Of a stretch of 64,000 nt of DNA, positions 8,221 through 15,737 are shown in pieces; positions within the stretch are counted from its first letter, which is position 1, and the number at the start of each line of letters is the position of its first letter. The translations under genes were made by a program, and so were the position numbers. The notes beneath the pieces were generated by a model. The model was not told the DNA's origin. It searched no databases and saw nothing but the letters and a program-made list of their open reading frames with translations. Source of the stretch: Lachnospiraceae bacterium (GTDB lineage Bacteria; Bacillota; Clostridia; Lachnospirales; Lachnospiraceae); contig JAFXXN010000173.1 of the NCBI GenBank assembly GCA_017542245.1, forward strand, positions 1 through 64,000, read 5' to 3'.

Positions 8221-9035
8221 AAAATTCCCTTTACCTTGTTTAATACCGCGCACAGAACATCATTTCTTTTTCTTCTGCTAAGCGGCAGCTCCCTGTCATT
8301 CGACATCGTAACCGTATCATTTCCAACACGCTTTATCTCACGGATATTTACAAATATCGCCTTGTATATCTCGACAAAGTCATCTGCCGGAAGCATCTCA
8401 GCCAGCTTTCCTATACCCAAAGGGCTTTCGATTTCTTCACTGGTAATACCAGTATTATGGTTATGGACTTCTTTGGATGGCATTCTCATATTTGACCCAT
8501 CAGAATTCTTTACCGTCAGTCTACTACACCTTCCATCCGACTCAACCCACAGAATATCCTGTAGTTTTATTACAGCCGTTTCCTTGTCGAATCCTGCACC
8601 GTCACTACGGGTATCATCATTTCGAACAGCTTTCTTTACGGGAACAGCTATGGTGTTGGATTTTTGTTTTTCCATGAATCTTGAAAGTGCTTCCGGCAGT
8701 CTCGTATCCATATCTTTCTTAACCACATAATCAAGGGCATCCACACTATATCCCTGGTATGCCCTGTTCTCTATGCCGGTCACAAATATCACAGGAATGT
8801 CTATATTTTTGTCTTTTAAAATCCTCGCTATCTCCATCCCGTCACAATGTTTCATCTGCAGATCCATAAGTATAAGGTCATATTTCCACCCTTCATCAAT
8901 TTTCCCCATAAGCAGAGTTGCATCAGAAAAAGAGTCAGTTGCTATGCCGACTTTCTTTTCTCTAAAAAAATCCGCTGTCTTTTCTTTAATTAAATCAAGA
9001 TAAACTCTTTCATCCTCACAAATAGCTATTCTCAT
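8217..9035 (-). CDS. LytTR-family response regulator
   Basis: A 272-residue regulator. The N-terminal receiver domain has the acidic pair Glu7-Asp8, phospho-acceptor Asp58 (LILMDLQM) and the conserved Lys in YVVKKD. The C-terminal half is a LytTR DNA-binding domain (ILWVESDGR, then FVEIYKAIFVNIREIKRV). The receiver-LytTR linker with a basic stretch (AVPVKKAVRND) is normal. The gene is first in an operon with the GHKL kinase and has AAAGGA upstream. Targets are unknown. The nearby lipoprotein/ABC exporter operon is an obvious candidate, by analogy with LytTR-controlled exporters. Confidence 0.9.
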   Translation of the reverse strand: MRIAICEDERVYLDLIKEKTADFFREKKVGIATDSFSDATLLMGKIDEGWKYDLILMDLQMKHCDGMEIARILKDKNIDIPVIFVTGIENRAYQGYSVDALDYVVKKDMDTRLPEALSRFMEKQKSNTIAVPVKKAVRNDDTRSDGAGFDKETAVIKLQDILWVESDGRCSRLTVKNSDGSNMRMPSKEVHNHNTGITSEEIESPLGIGKLAEMLPADDFVEIYKAIFVNIREIKRVGNDTVTMSNDRELPLSRRKRNDVLCAVLNKVKGIL

Positions 9036-9075
9036 TATTGTTTCCTTTGCATTATGCTGATAATATTCCTAAAAA

Positions 9076-9103
9076 ATTATAACACAACTCAGATTAGCGG
9101 TAA
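9076..9103 (-). promoter_or_regulatory. Candidate sigma-A promoter of the regulator-kinase operon
   Basis: On the minus strand TTACCG, a 16-base spacer and TATAAT lie about 40 bases before the start codon. The -10 is consensus; the -35 is moderate. Confidence 0.5.
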
Positions 9104-9218
9104 ATACATTCTGCACAAGTGGAGGGTATACTGTCAGAAACGGTATCTTTTAGATAAAAAGCTTCTCTCGGGCTTCCTTATTTCCGAGAAGAACGTTAAG
9201 TTAGTTTACACAATAAAA

Positions 9219-9268
9219 AAAGCACTGATTGAATGTCAATAAATATCGAGCATTCTGTCAGTGCTTTA
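9219..9268. terminator. Strong stem-loop downstream of the membrane-protein gene
   Basis: AAAGCACTGA pairs with TCAGTGCTTT, extended by GAATG/CATTC after a 2-base internal loop. Runs of A on one side and T on the other suit termination in either direction. It would close the channel operon arriving on the minus strand. The 9036-9360 gap otherwise holds the regulator promoter and a repeat; no gene was seen. Confidence 0.7.
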
Positions 9269-9320
9269 TTTTATGCTGTTTCAACTATTATCATGAAAAT
9301 ATAGTCAATTTTGTAAACAT

Positions 9321-9350
9321 CACCTGAAAACGCCTTCAGCGTTTCCTCGC
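9321..9350. repeat. Dispersed palindromic repeat GAAAACGCC-TTC-AGCGTTTCC, copy 1
   Basis: The core GAAAACGCCTTCAGCGTTTC is a near-perfect hairpin. Relatives occur at 46731-46763 and 63879-63910. Each lies directly after the 3' end of a gene in the same orientation (cGAGGAAACGCTG...GGCGTTTTC read along the gene). It lacks a T-tract. Confidence 0.75.
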
Positions 9351-9360
9351 TAACAAATCA

Positions 9361-10110
9361 TCAGCCACCAAAATAGCTTCCTAAACTAAATCCGGTAGGC
9401 AAAGGAATGGTGATCATATAGATTGTTGTAAGGATAAGTCCAATTATTGCAATAATGAGTACTACCGCACGATTTGGTATTCCTTTAAAGATTCCGACTA
9501 TACCAAGTAAGAAAAGTACAAGTGAATAAATAACACTGACAAGATTGTACGCATCGCCGTTGGAATTATCCTTCTGTCCCTCTTCAAGAAAAGTCTTAGA
9601 CTGTTCAAGAAGTACATTCGCCGATTCATAGTATCTGTCAAGCATGCCCTCAACTTCAAACGGAGAACTCATACCATCAGTCATCTCTAAGGCAGCCTGA
9701 GCAAGAATCGGACTGCCGTTCTGATCCAGGTAATTATCCAGCTTTGCTGCGATTAATTGTGCTTCAAGCTCATTTCCGTTAGCTTCCGCCAATGATTGGT
9801 CAAAAGAATAATCCATAACGGTATTCCATGTCAGCAGATCAGACAGATATGTCTGTAAACCGGCATTGTATTCTGCATTTCCTTCTGCTGCAAGGTTGTT
9901 GCTCTTTGTATAATTTGTTGCCTGATTTCCACCGTGTAATGAGCTTATCCACGATGCCCATGCTGTAAGAAGAGCCGTTATGCCAAGGAATATTGCTACA
10001 AGAACTTCTATTCTGTTCGCACTAAAGAAGCCTTTCTTCTCTTCCTTCTTACCATTCTTATCATCCTGCTTAATCTCGTCATTTGTGTTTTCTTTTGTTT
10101 TCTCAGCCAT
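9361..10110 (-). CDS. Membrane protein of unknown function in the sodium-channel operon
   Basis: About 249 residues. A charged Lys/Glu-rich cytoplasmic N-terminus (1-30) is followed by one membrane helix (about 34-52), an outside or coiled region of about 110 residues (SSLHGG...FLEEGQKDNSNG), and two helices at the C-terminus ending in a Gly/Phe-rich tail. No family is recognised; the layout recalls DUF4337-like membrane proteins. The start at 10110 follows AGGCAGG. It is last in the channel-lipoprotein-membrane protein series, which suggests but does not prove a shared role. Confidence 0.65.
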   Translation of the reverse strand: MAEKTKENTNDEIKQDDKNGKKEEKKGFFSANRIEVLVAIFLGITALLTAWASWISSLHGGNQATNYTKSNNLAAEGNAEYNAGLQTYLSDLLTWNTVMDYSFDQSLAEANGNELEAQLIAAKLDNYLDQNGSPILAQAALEMTDGMSSPFEVEGMLDRYYESANVLLEQSKTFLEEGQKDNSNGDAYNLVSVIYSLVLFLLGIVGIFKGIPNRAVVLIIAIIGLILTTIYMITIPLPTGFSLGSYFGG

Positions 10111-10140
10111 ATTCTGCCTGCCTTTCCAGTATTTTATAAA

Positions 10141-10166
10141 TGCCCCACAGTATACACCATGGGGCA
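10141..10166 (-). terminator. Hairpin between the lipoprotein and membrane-protein genes
   Basis: TGCCCCA pairs with TGGGGCA across 12 bases. On the minus strand it is followed by ATTTATAAAA, a poor T-tract, so any termination would be partial. Confidence 0.4.
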
Positions 10167-10196
10167 AACAAGAGTTCATTCCGAAGAAATGATTAA

Positions 10197-10748
10197 TTAT
10201 TCGTAATCTTCTTCACCTTCTGAATAGGTCTCTTCTTCTCCGCCTTCTGAAGCGCCTTCTGAAGCACCTGCAGAGCTGCCGTCTGATATTCCGGCGCTGT
10301 TAGCTATCTGATAAGCATCATCAAGGTTTTTGCTGCCCTTTACGAAGATGTATTCAACTGCGGTACTCTCGCTTTCACCGAGCTTCATAGAAAGGGTATC
10401 AGCCTTTTCATCATAGATTAATGAGATTGCAAGCTGATCGCCAAGGTATCCTTCAACACCGTTGCTGCGCTTCTTAAGAGTAAATGTAGAATTAACATGA
10501 GCACCTGATCCATCAGTATTCAATGCATCATTCTTAATTTCTGTATCGGTAATAGTGTAGTTTAAGTAAAGGAAGCACTCATGCATTCCTTTTTCATTTG
10601 CTACATCTGTAATGGTTTTTCCACCGATTGTGCTAAGTGTCCAATCACCCTTTACCTTGTTCATGTCGATACCGCCACAAGCTGTTAAGCTCAGCATCAT
10701 TACTACAACCAATAACATGGCTGCAACTGCTTTGAAACTTTTTTTCAT
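10197..10748 (-). CDS. Small lipoprotein, lipocalin-like, in the sodium-channel operon
   Basis: A 183-residue lipoprotein with signal peptide and lipobox LTAC, then IDMNKVKGDWTLSTIGGKT, which looks like the first strand of a lipocalin-type barrel (VKGxW). Beta-strand-rich sequence continues to about residue 145. The C-terminal tail of about 25 residues is acidic and Ser/Ala/Gly/Glu-rich (GASEGASEGGEEE), probably disordered. It is preceded by a good GGAG-type site and follows the channel gene by 84 bases. Confidence 0.7.
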   Translation of the reverse strand: MKKSFKAVAAMLLVVVMMLSLTACGGIDMNKVKGDWTLSTIGGKTITDVANEKGMHECFLYLNYTITDTEIKNDALNTDGSGAHVNSTFTLKKRSNGVEGYLGDQLAISLIYDEKADTLSMKLGESESTAVEYIFVKGSKNLDDAYQIANSAGISDGSSAGASEGASEGGEEETYSEGEEDYE

Positions 10749-10832
10749 TTCCTTTTTTCTCCTCTTCTAATTAAAACAATATTTATCAAAACGGCAAATG
10801 CCGAAATGAACTGACTTTTGGAAAACCTAAGC

Positions 10833-11657
10833 TTATTTGTCTTCCATTTTGGTAAGCATCTCTTCAAGTTTTGTAAGATGTTCCTTCACTGCATCAATCT
10901 CTTTTTTAATATCCGCAGTACCCTTTGCCTCATGCTCTTCTTTCTTGTTGAATTCTGCGACCTCACTGATGGCATTTACTACGATACCCACTACAACATT
11001 CATCATGGTGAACGAAGATATCAGAACGAAAGGAACGAAGTAAGCCCATGCGTAACTGAATACATCCATTACCGGTCGGCTGATACCCATAGACCAGCTC
11101 TCAAGTGTCATAACCTGGAACAGAGTATACATAGCTTTCGGAATGTCTCCGAACCATTCAGGAAAAGCTTCTCCGAACTGTGAAACTCCTATTATGGAGA
11201 AAATATAATAAATGATCAGAAGAAGCAACGCTGTCCAAGTAATCCCGGGGATTGACTTTCCGATGGCGGAAATAATCACCTGCAACGGTTTTAAGGAACT
11301 TACCATCTTAAAACCTCTGAGGCCTTTAAGCGAACGGAAAACCCTGAACACTCTCAGTATTCTTACAGAAGAAAGAACTGACAAACCTGAAAGAATCGAA
11401 GCTATAACAATTATAAAGTCGAACCAGTTCCACGCGCTCTTAAAATATCCAAAGAACTTATATGCGATCATCTTCAAAAGCATTTCAACAACAAAAATGC
11501 CAAGGCATATCGTATCAATGACCGAAAGAATATCCCCTATAGAATCCTCTATCTTCTGATTTGTCTGAAGTCCAAGTACTATGGAATTGATTACGATTAC
11601 AATAAGAATAGTATTTTGGAACAGACTACTGTCCACAAATTTCTTCAATTTTTCCAT
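10833..11657 (-). CDS. Voltage-gated sodium channel, NaChBac/BacNav type
   Basis: A 274-residue single-repeat ion channel. S1-S4 occupy about residues 15-120. S4 carries charges every third residue (R99, R102, R105, R108, K111, R114, K117). S5, pore and S6 follow (141-232). The selectivity filter TLESWSM at 184-190 matches the bacterial sodium-channel signature, with Glu186 as the field-strength glutamate. The end of S6 (FVLISSFTMMNVVVGIVV) is followed by a charged coiled coil (239-272), the usual tetramerisation tail of BacNav channels. The start at 11657 was preferred over one 7 codons earlier, which includes the GGAGG. Confidence 0.92.
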   Translation of the reverse strand: MEKLKKFVDSSLFQNTILIVIVINSIVLGLQTNQKIEDSIGDILSVIDTICLGIFVVEMLLKMIAYKFFGYFKSAWNWFDFIIVIASILSGLSVLSSVRILRVFRVFRSLKGLRGFKMVSSLKPLQVIISAIGKSIPGITWTALLLLIIYYIFSIIGVSQFGEAFPEWFGDIPKAMYTLFQVMTLESWSMGISRPVMDVFSYAWAYFVPFVLISSFTMMNVVVGIVVNAISEVAEFNKKEEHEAKGTADIKKEIDAVKEHLTKLEEMLTKMEDK

Positions 11658-11693
11658 AATTACTGTAGTCCTCCACATTTTTACGCCTTTGCG

Positions 11694-11722
11694 TTTATAT
11701 CATAACGTATGTTAAAAATCAA
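11694..11722 (-). promoter_or_regulatory. Promoter of the sodium-channel operon
   Basis: On the minus strand TTGATT, a 17-base spacer and TATAAA lie about 35 bases before the channel start. It is divergent from the regulator promoter at 11772. Confidence 0.6.
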
Positions 11723-11728
11723 CATTTT

Positions 11729-11768
11729 TCGCACGAATGGCATTTTATATCGCACGAAAAGCATTTTT
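11729..11768. promoter_or_regulatory. Two direct repeats TCGCACGAAnnGCATTTT between divergent promoters
   Basis: TCGCACGAAtgGCATTTT at 11729 and TCGCACGAAaaGCATTTTT at 11750 are 21 bases apart, two helical turns. They sit just upstream of the -35 of the regulator promoter and next to the -35 of the channel promoter. LytTR proteins bind paired direct repeats, so autoregulation by the 11878 gene is a fair inference. Confidence 0.65.
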
Positions 11769-11771
11769 AGG

Positions 11772-11800
11772 TTGACAGTAAGCGTCTTTACTGATAAAAT
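11772..11800 (+). promoter_or_regulatory. Promoter of the second LytTR regulator gene
   Basis: TTGACA, a 17-base spacer and TAAAAT. The leader to the start codon is about 70 bases. Confidence 0.75.
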
Positions 11801-11877
11801 TGTATAGCTAATTATATTTAATAAGAAAACTAATGAAAATATATATAACATTATTATATAATAATTGAGGGATTGTA

Positions 11878-12597
11878 ATGAATATCGCTATTGTAGATGA
11901 TACTGAACTGGAAGCCAAGATCATCACAAAATTTATTAAAGAGTATTCCGCTCAAAACAAAATAAAATCAGAAATCTCTTACTTTAACAGAGCAGAAGAT
12001 TTCCTTAAAAACTATAGCCCATACAAATATACCGTCATTTTTATGGATATTTATATGGAAGGCATAACAGGCATAGACGCTGCCAGGCAGATTCTGCAAA
12101 AGGACAGTGACGCCAAAGTAGTATTTCTGACAAGCAGTCCTGACCATATGGCAGATGCACTGATGATGCATGCCTTTGACTATCTGCAGAAACCAACGGA
12201 TAAAGACCGGTTCTTTCATCTTATGGATGATATCACAAAAAAGCAGACATCTATACGCAAAAATCTATACTTCACATTTGAAAAAAAGGACTACAGTATT
12301 GACGTCAGTGATATTATTTCAATATGTTCCAATGGGCATTATGTTGACATAAAGCTTACGTCAGGAGAAATCTATAAACCTTATCTAACTTTTTCTTCGA
12401 TTTACGATGAATTGTCCGATGGAAGTTTTCTCCTCATTAACCGAGGAATTCTGGTAAATATGGACTATGTGAGCAGCTTTGAGAGCGGAATATGTAATCT
12501 TAAAGATGAAACCATTCTTCCTATAAATATAAAAAAGAAAAAAGCGTTGGAACAGACTTGGGAAAACTATAAATTTACAAAAAGATTTAACCATTGA
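11878..12597 (+). CDS. LytTR-family response regulator without adjacent kinase
   Basis: 239 residues. The receiver domain has Asp7-Asp8, phospho-acceptor Asp57 (VIFMDIYM), the Thr/Ser in FLTSS and Lys in DYLQKPTD. The C-terminal LytTR domain spans about 130-235 (IISICSNGHYVDIKLTSGE, then SFLLINRGILVNMDYV). No histidine kinase gene lies nearby, so it is an orphan or uses a distant kinase. GAGGG precedes the start. It is transcribed away from the sodium-channel operon, with direct repeats in the shared intergenic region. Confidence 0.9.
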   Translation: MNIAIVDDTELEAKIITKFIKEYSAQNKIKSEISYFNRAEDFLKNYSPYKYTVIFMDIYMEGITGIDAARQILQKDSDAKVVFLTSSPDHMADALMMHAFDYLQKPTDKDRFFHLMDDITKKQTSIRKNLYFTFEKKDYSIDVSDIISICSNGHYVDIKLTSGEIYKPYLTFSSIYDELSDGSFLLINRGILVNMDYVSSFESGICNLKDETILPINIKKKKALEQTWENYKFTKRFNH

Positions 12598-12656
12598 TTT
12601 TACAGCAAGAGTATGATAAAATCAGAAAGATAGTTTTTAACCTAAGGAGACCGGCT

Positions 12657-13172
12657 ATGAAAAGATATGTAGCACTTATAATATCTGTAATGTGTTTAGC
12701 TTTATGTGCCTGCAATAAGACTCCCACTGAGGATAATACAGTAACATTAAGCCCTGAAGAGCAGGAAAAATATGACAAATTACACGAAGCAAGAATGCGG
12801 AGAGTAGATTTCGAAAACTCAGAATTAAAAACATATTCCGAAAATTATATCCTTGATATCGTAAAAGATGTATTTCCAGACAAAAATACCGATAGTATTA
12901 AAATCGTGATACAGAAAGAATTTCCTACCGAAGAAGATATAAAAGCTCTTGGCGGCGACACCGATAAAGCATTTGAGCTCTTCAAAACAGGAGATTTTAC
13001 CATAAGTGTTACCCAGCTTGATTACAGCCCTTTCTTTACTGAAGAAGAACGTGTACAATTTATGGATGCCTTGGGAGAACGTGGATTTACCGCACATGTT
13101 GAGATGGGGTATTACGAATACGCCTATCTCGTTAACGGAGAAGTTCATCTTGAGCCCAAACCGATGTATTAA
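12657..13172 (+). CDS. Small lipoprotein of unknown function
   Basis: 171 residues. The signal peptide ends in LCAC (lipid cysteine near residue 18), followed by a polar, charged chain with DIVKDVFPDKNTDSIK and a C-terminal region of alternating strands (GFTAHVEMGYYEYAYLVNG). No family is recognised. The ATG at 12657 has AAGGAG eight bases upstream; a longer reading starting at the end of the regulator lacks a ribosome binding site. Confidence 0.65.
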   Translation: MKRYVALIISVMCLALCACNKTPTEDNTVTLSPEEQEKYDKLHEARMRRVDFENSELKTYSENYILDIVKDVFPDKNTDSIKIVIQKEFPTEEDIKALGGDTDKAFELFKTGDFTISVTQLDYSPFFTEEERVQFMDALGERGFTAHVEMGYYEYAYLVNGEVHLEPKPMY

Positions 13173-13215
13173 GCCCGAAACTGAAAGAAAACATTTATGA
13201 AAGGTGACTCATCAT

Positions 13216-13938
13216 ATGGCTGATTATATTATGGCAGACGTTCAGGGTGATATAAACTCTTTTAACAGGCTTCTTGACAAAATAGCTTTTAAGAGTGGAG
13301 AAGACCGCCTTATAATAAACGGGAACATTCTTGACATAAGGTCGAATGGTATTAAAATCCTTTTCACTGTTAAAGATATGGTTGAAAAGGGTGACGCCGT
13401 AATGATAAAGGGAAATCACGAGTTGTTTATCCAAATGTGCATGGAAGGAACCCTTACCGAAAGAAACTGGGTAAGATCTTATGATGAAAGTATGCTCAAA
13501 GAATTACAAAAGCTTGAGAAAGATAAACAGGATGAATTATTAACCTTTATAAAAGGGCTGCCGTTGTATATTGAACGCGAGACACCCAAATTCGGAAAAA
13601 CAATAATCACGCACACAGGACTTATGAACGATTATCTGGTGGCCGGGCCTGACGAATGCATAGATGCGGAGGCCTCTATCCGGAATGCTGTCAACAATGA
13701 TGAGTACGGATATCTGATTTCTGCGGATATTCATTATTGGGGACACGAAAAATTAAACAAAATAGATAAATATATTATATGCGGTCATGTTCCCACTTAC
13801 CAGCTTGGACCTGAATATAAAGGCAGGATTTTCAGGTCAAAAAAATATATGGATATAGATGCCGGATCCGGATATCGTGAGCGCGGCGGACGATTGGCAT
13901 GTTATTCTATAGATGAAGACAAAGAATTTTATGTATAA
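13216..13938 (+). CDS. PPP-family metallophosphatase-like protein with altered metal ligands
   Basis: 240 residues with the layout of serine/threonine phosphatase 1 and Ap4A hydrolase-type PPP enzymes. The first motif reads ADVQGD, so Asp8 is kept but the usual His is Gln10. The second reads INGNILDIRSNG where GDxxDRG is usual, so Asp37 is Asn and Arg41 is Ile. GNHE (66-69), ITHTGL and CGHVPT are intact. Two of six expected metal ligands are therefore changed. It may be weakly active, use one metal or be a binding protein. The ATG at 13216 has AAGGTG nine bases upstream. Confidence 0.75.
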   Translation: MADYIMADVQGDINSFNRLLDKIAFKSGEDRLIINGNILDIRSNGIKILFTVKDMVEKGDAVMIKGNHELFIQMCMEGTLTERNWVRSYDESMLKELQKLEKDKQDELLTFIKGLPLYIERETPKFGKTIITHTGLMNDYLVAGPDECIDAEASIRNAVNNDEYGYLISADIHYWGHEKLNKIDKYIICGHVPTYQLGPEYKGRIFRSKKYMDIDAGSGYRERGGRLACYSIDEDKEFYV

Positions 13939-13942
13939 TAAA

Positions 13943-13970
13943 GGCCCGGATTATTCCGGGTCTTTCGTAA
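13943..13970 (+). terminator. Hairpin terminator after the phosphatase-like gene
   Basis: GGCCCGG pairs with CCGGGTC (one G-T) around a 6-base loop, then TTTCGTAA. The T-run is short. Confidence 0.55.
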
Positions 13971-14017
13971 TAGCAAAGTCTTGACATAAATATTATCATA
14001 GAAGTGAGGAAAATCAC

Positions 14018-15625
14018 ATGAAACAGACCTTTGAATTACCGAATGGGATCGATGAATGTCTGAAATATCTTCAGGAAGTTTTTGATGGATTCAAACTAAA
14101 AAAAGCAGAAAAAAACAGAGCCCTTCTTATGGCTGAAGAAAGTCTGACCAGCATTTCAAAGCACAGTAAAGACAGTGTTCTGACCGTGACTGTAAAAAGA
14201 TACATAGGAAAAATCAAAGTTTGTCTGATGGCTGACGGCGAAAGATTTGATCCTTTTGAAGATGCATCGGATGTAAATGCTATACTGATGAAATCTTTCT
14301 CACCGGATCTGAAATATGTCCATACACATACCAAGAATCGCATCACCATCTCGGCATATAAATCCAGAAACCTTTTCCTATACAGAATAATCGGAGCAGC
14401 GCTTTTAGCAGGATTACTCTCATTAATACTTCGTAATGTATGCTCGGATGAGACCCGAACCTATCTTACAAATAATGTATTTGCCGTAATGAAGGATATC
14501 TACATGAACGCGCTGACCATGATGATCGCGCCTCTGATATTCTTCTCGATATCGTCATCCATAGCGGGTTTTGGAAACGCCGCAGATATAGGCAGAGTCG
14601 GTGCCCGTATAATGGGCATATATCTGATGACTACTGTCATATGCATATCTATAGGTTTCGGCCTGACTTTCCTTCTTAAACCCTATGATTATGCTGAAGC
14701 CGTTCAAAGTACTGCTGCCGATGTGTCGCAGTATACAACAACTCAGATAGATACATCCGTCAAAGGATTCTTAATGAGTATCGTTCCGTCTAATTTCTTC
14801 GAACCTTTTGTCAAGAATGATACCATTCCTATTATGTTCCTTGCTTTTCTTGTCGGTCTCGCAACTCTTCTTGCAGGTGAAAAAACAAGACCTTTTGCAA
14901 CCTTCCTTGATTCAGGAAATGCAGTGTTTATGAAAATCGCAGATGTAGTAATGCAATTGATCCCGATCATGATCTTTTCATACGTCTGTGTTACTCTTGT
15001 TCCGCCAAAAAGCGGATTAAACAGTGGCAGCCTCAAGTCCATGATCTGTGCCGCGGTAGCATTTGTACTTACTATTATCATTATGCTGGTTGTATATAAT
15101 CTGTTGCTGTGGCTTATGGGTGGATTAAATCCGTTTAAATTGCTAAAAAAATATGCTCCGCACGCACTAAAGGTCATTGTAATGGGGTCAAGCAGTGCCG
15201 CAATACCTATAAATATGCAGGTATGTGAAGAGCTAGGCGTTCCGTCTAAGATTTATTCACTCTCAATTCCTTTGGGAGCAACGATAAATATGGACGGTAT
15301 CAGCATGTATCTTGCTGTGTTCGGACTCACATTTGCCAAGATATACGGTATTGAAATTACTCTCCCAGTACTTCTCTCGATGGCTTTTACTATAATAATG
15401 CTTTCCGCAGGTGCCCCTACCATATACGGTGTCAGTCTCATCTGCCTTTCAGTAATGTTAACTTCCATTAATGTTCCTGTTGATGAAGCTCTCGGTCAGG
15501 CTGTAGGAATGGAAGTTATCGCCGGTATGTTTAGAACAATCAATAACTCCATCGGAGATATGGTCGGTACACTTATCACAGCATCTAAAGAAGGAGTCCT
15601 GGATCTGGCTAAATATAATAAATAA
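14018..15625 (+). CDS. Dicarboxylate/amino acid:cation symporter (DAACS) with N-terminal GHKL-like domain
   Basis: 535 residues. From about residue 120 it is a DAACS (GltP/DctA-like) carrier: SSSAAIPINM (hairpin 1), LGATINMDG (TM7), GAPTIYG and RTINNSIGDMVGT (TM8). Aligned by eye to GltPh, Arg397, Thr398, Asn401 and Asp405 have counterparts (R506, T507, N510, D514). Asp394, which holds the substrate amino group, is Gly, so a dicarboxylate rather than an amino acid is suggested. Residues 1-115 are extra: AEESLTSISKHSKD followed by VKVCLMADGERFDP resembles the N-box region of RsbW/anti-sigma-type ATPases. GAGG precedes the start. Confidence 0.85.
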   Translation: MKQTFELPNGIDECLKYLQEVFDGFKLKKAEKNRALLMAEESLTSISKHSKDSVLTVTVKRYIGKIKVCLMADGERFDPFEDASDVNAILMKSFSPDLKYVHTHTKNRITISAYKSRNLFLYRIIGAALLAGLLSLILRNVCSDETRTYLTNNVFAVMKDIYMNALTMMIAPLIFFSISSSIAGFGNAADIGRVGARIMGIYLMTTVICISIGFGLTFLLKPYDYAEAVQSTAADVSQYTTTQIDTSVKGFLMSIVPSNFFEPFVKNDTIPIMFLAFLVGLATLLAGEKTRPFATFLDSGNAVFMKIADVVMQLIPIMIFSYVCVTLVPPKSGLNSGSLKSMICAAVAFVLTIIIMLVVYNLLLWLMGGLNPFKLLKKYAPHALKVIVMGSSSAAIPINMQVCEELGVPSKIYSLSIPLGATINMDGISMYLAVFGLTFAKIYGIEITLPVLLSMAFTIIMLSAGAPTIYGVSLICLSVMLTSINVPVDEALGQAVGMEVIAGMFRTINNSIGDMVGTLITASKEGVLDLAKYNK

Positions 15626-15627
15626 TA

Positions 15628-15656
15628 TTGTATTTTTACTGCTTACATGATATAAT
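15628..15656 (+). promoter_or_regulatory. Promoter of the secreted Big2 protein gene
   Basis: TTGTAT, a 17-base spacer and TATAAT, directly after the symporter stop codon. Confidence 0.65.
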
Positions 15657-15737
15657 AATTCCTGCAGATACACATAGTTGATTCTGAACATAAAACACCG
15701 TTCAGGAAAGATATTTATTATGTCAGGAGGATGTATT

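Noticed and set aside
9054-9242. A 62-codon plus-strand frame between the regulator and channel operons
   Set aside because: It overlaps the regulator promoter and a terminator hairpin, and has no convincing start signal.
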